Assembly: GCA_031284105.1 (NCBI GenBank)
Contig: JAITAN010000131.1
Span: forward strand, 1-5,135
Source: Treponema sp.
GTDB taxonomy: Bacteria; Spirochaetota; Spirochaetia; Treponematales; Breznakiellaceae
DNA length: 5,135 nucleotides
Direction of reading: 5' to 3'
Shown here: piece by piece, positions 4,824 to 5,135 of the stretch
Numbering within the stretch: the first letter of the stretch is position 1
Layout of the letters: each line of letters starts with the position of its first letter
Program-made: the position numbers and the translations under genes
The notes under the pieces: model-generated
Databases searched by the model: none
Told to the model about the DNA's origin: nothing
Seen by the model: only the letters and a program-made list of their open reading frames with translations

Positions 4824-4889
4824 CGCTTCTCTCCGCCGCGAGATGCGCTTCCCGCTGATAAGAGATGCGCTTCTCTCCGCCGGATTACC
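4824..4889. repeat. 22-bp tandem repeat inside copy A, about three units
   Basis: Units start at 4824, 4846 and 4868, each with CGCTTC and the first two ending AGATG. Units 1 and 3 share their first 15 bases (CGCTTCTCTCCGCCG), while unit 2 reads CGCTTCCCGCTGATAAGAGA in its first 20. The block GAGATGCGCTTC is thus repeated at 4840 and 4862. Copy B contains the same start (from 5084) until the window ends. Confidence 0.75.
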
Positions 4890-4925
4890 GGCGACGCTTC
4901 CGGGCACGGCGCGGCATATATGCCG
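4878..4925. other. spacer between the long repeats, with two palindromes
   Basis: The 46 bp unique to the gap between the repeat copies (4876-4921) begin with an inverted repeat CGCCGG-ATTA-CCGGCG (4878-4893). They end in the 14-bp perfect palindrome CGGCATATATGCCG (4912-4925), which straddles the left border of copy B. No ORF with a ribosome site is seen. Palindromes at both sides of the spacer could be involved in how the duplication formed. Confidence 0.5.
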
Positions 4926-5135
4926 AAGTCCGGCTCAACAGGCGGCGCCGCCGATGACGGCCTCCCGCACCCGTCATGGACAGCCGGACAAAGGCAACGG
5001 CGGGCATGGCGGCATCCAGCGGCGCATAGGCGGCTGCGGTCAAGGCGGGGAAGAACGCCGCCTGTCCCGCCTTGTTCGTTCACCGCTTCTCTCCGCCGCG
5101 AGATGCGCTTCCCGCTGATAAGAGATGCGCTTCTC
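4922..5135. repeat. long direct repeat, copy B (runs off the window)
   Basis: Second copy of the element at 4662-4875, in the same orientation, cut by the window edge at 5135. It carries the same 12-bp palindrome (4941-4952), both hairpins and the start of the 22-bp tandem units. The window may therefore end inside a longer tandem array with a period of 260 bp. Confidence 0.93.

Larger units (their letters stand above)
4662..4875. repeat. long direct repeat, copy A
   Basis: Matches 4922-5135 at an offset of exactly 260 bp with 6 differences in 214 (at 4680, 4702, 4728, 4744, 4747 and 4759). The last 116 bp are identical. The left boundary is sharp: the bases before 4662 do not match those before 4922. 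The right boundary is unknown because copy B runs off the window. The element contains the 12-bp palindrome GGCGGCGCCGCC (4681-4692), an ATGACGG/CCGTCAT hairpin and a CAAGGCGGG/CCCGCCTTG hairpin. In the open plus frame three differences are silent and three change residues, so there is no sign of protein-level selection. I do not recognise the family. Confidence 0.93.

Noticed and set aside
4595..5118. Plus-strand frames of 87 and 91 codons ending in the same Ser/Arg-rich tail
   Set aside because: The first begins in frameshifted OrfA and both run into the two copies of the long repeat. The six differences between copies are half silent and half replacement, giving no sign of coding selection.

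Overview
The window is GC-rich bacterial DNA built around one two-gene operon: a complete bacterial-type prolyl-tRNA synthetase (proS, 863-2680) followed 9 bp later by a complete Si-type citrate synthase (2690-4027). The flanks are dominated by short-period tandem repeats and insertion-sequence debris. The style of both proteins, the IS3-type remnants and the repeat-laden intergenic DNA suggest a host-associated spirochaete, most likely a Treponema relative. This is inference from protein style; no marker in the window proves it.

Region by region. (1) 1-104 holds what looks like a complete minus-strand gene start (promoter, Shine-Dalgarno, ATG) that reaches a stop after 11 codons, at a small hairpin. 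(2) 164-520 is a 21-bp minisatellite of 17 units with no indels. It can be read as a heptapeptide repeat on either strand, so coding status and strand are uncertain. (3) 527-862 has no gene. It contains a terminator-like hairpin (601-647) and, at its right end, a good promoter whose predicted start point falls on or next to the proS ATG, so proS may be translated from a leaderless mRNA. (4) 863-4027 is the operon. (5) From the citrate synthase stop codon to about 4256 runs a second minisatellite with a 23-bp period, in which two unit types tend to alternate (46-bp higher-order unit). (6) 4257-4661 is a wreck of two IS3-family pieces lying back to back: an OrfB C-terminal tail on the minus strand and an OrfA head on the plus strand, each with a recognisable IS end in the same orientation, 170 bp apart. 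The OrfA piece has a one-base frameshift. (7) 4662-5135 holds two direct copies, 260 bp apart, of a repeat of at least 214 bp. It is rich in palindromes, carries an internal 22-bp tandem repeat, and runs off the right edge of the window.

The two intact genes need not work in one pathway: ProRS charges tRNA-Pro in translation, while citrate synthase condenses acetyl-CoA with oxaloacetate at the entry to the oxidative branch of the TCA cycle or glutamate synthesis. Their tight spacing implies co-transcription. No convincing new defence or enzymatic system is present. The unusual content is the dense mixture of minisatellites (21, 22 and 23 bp periods), nested IS fragments and the long duplicated element around a housekeeping operon.
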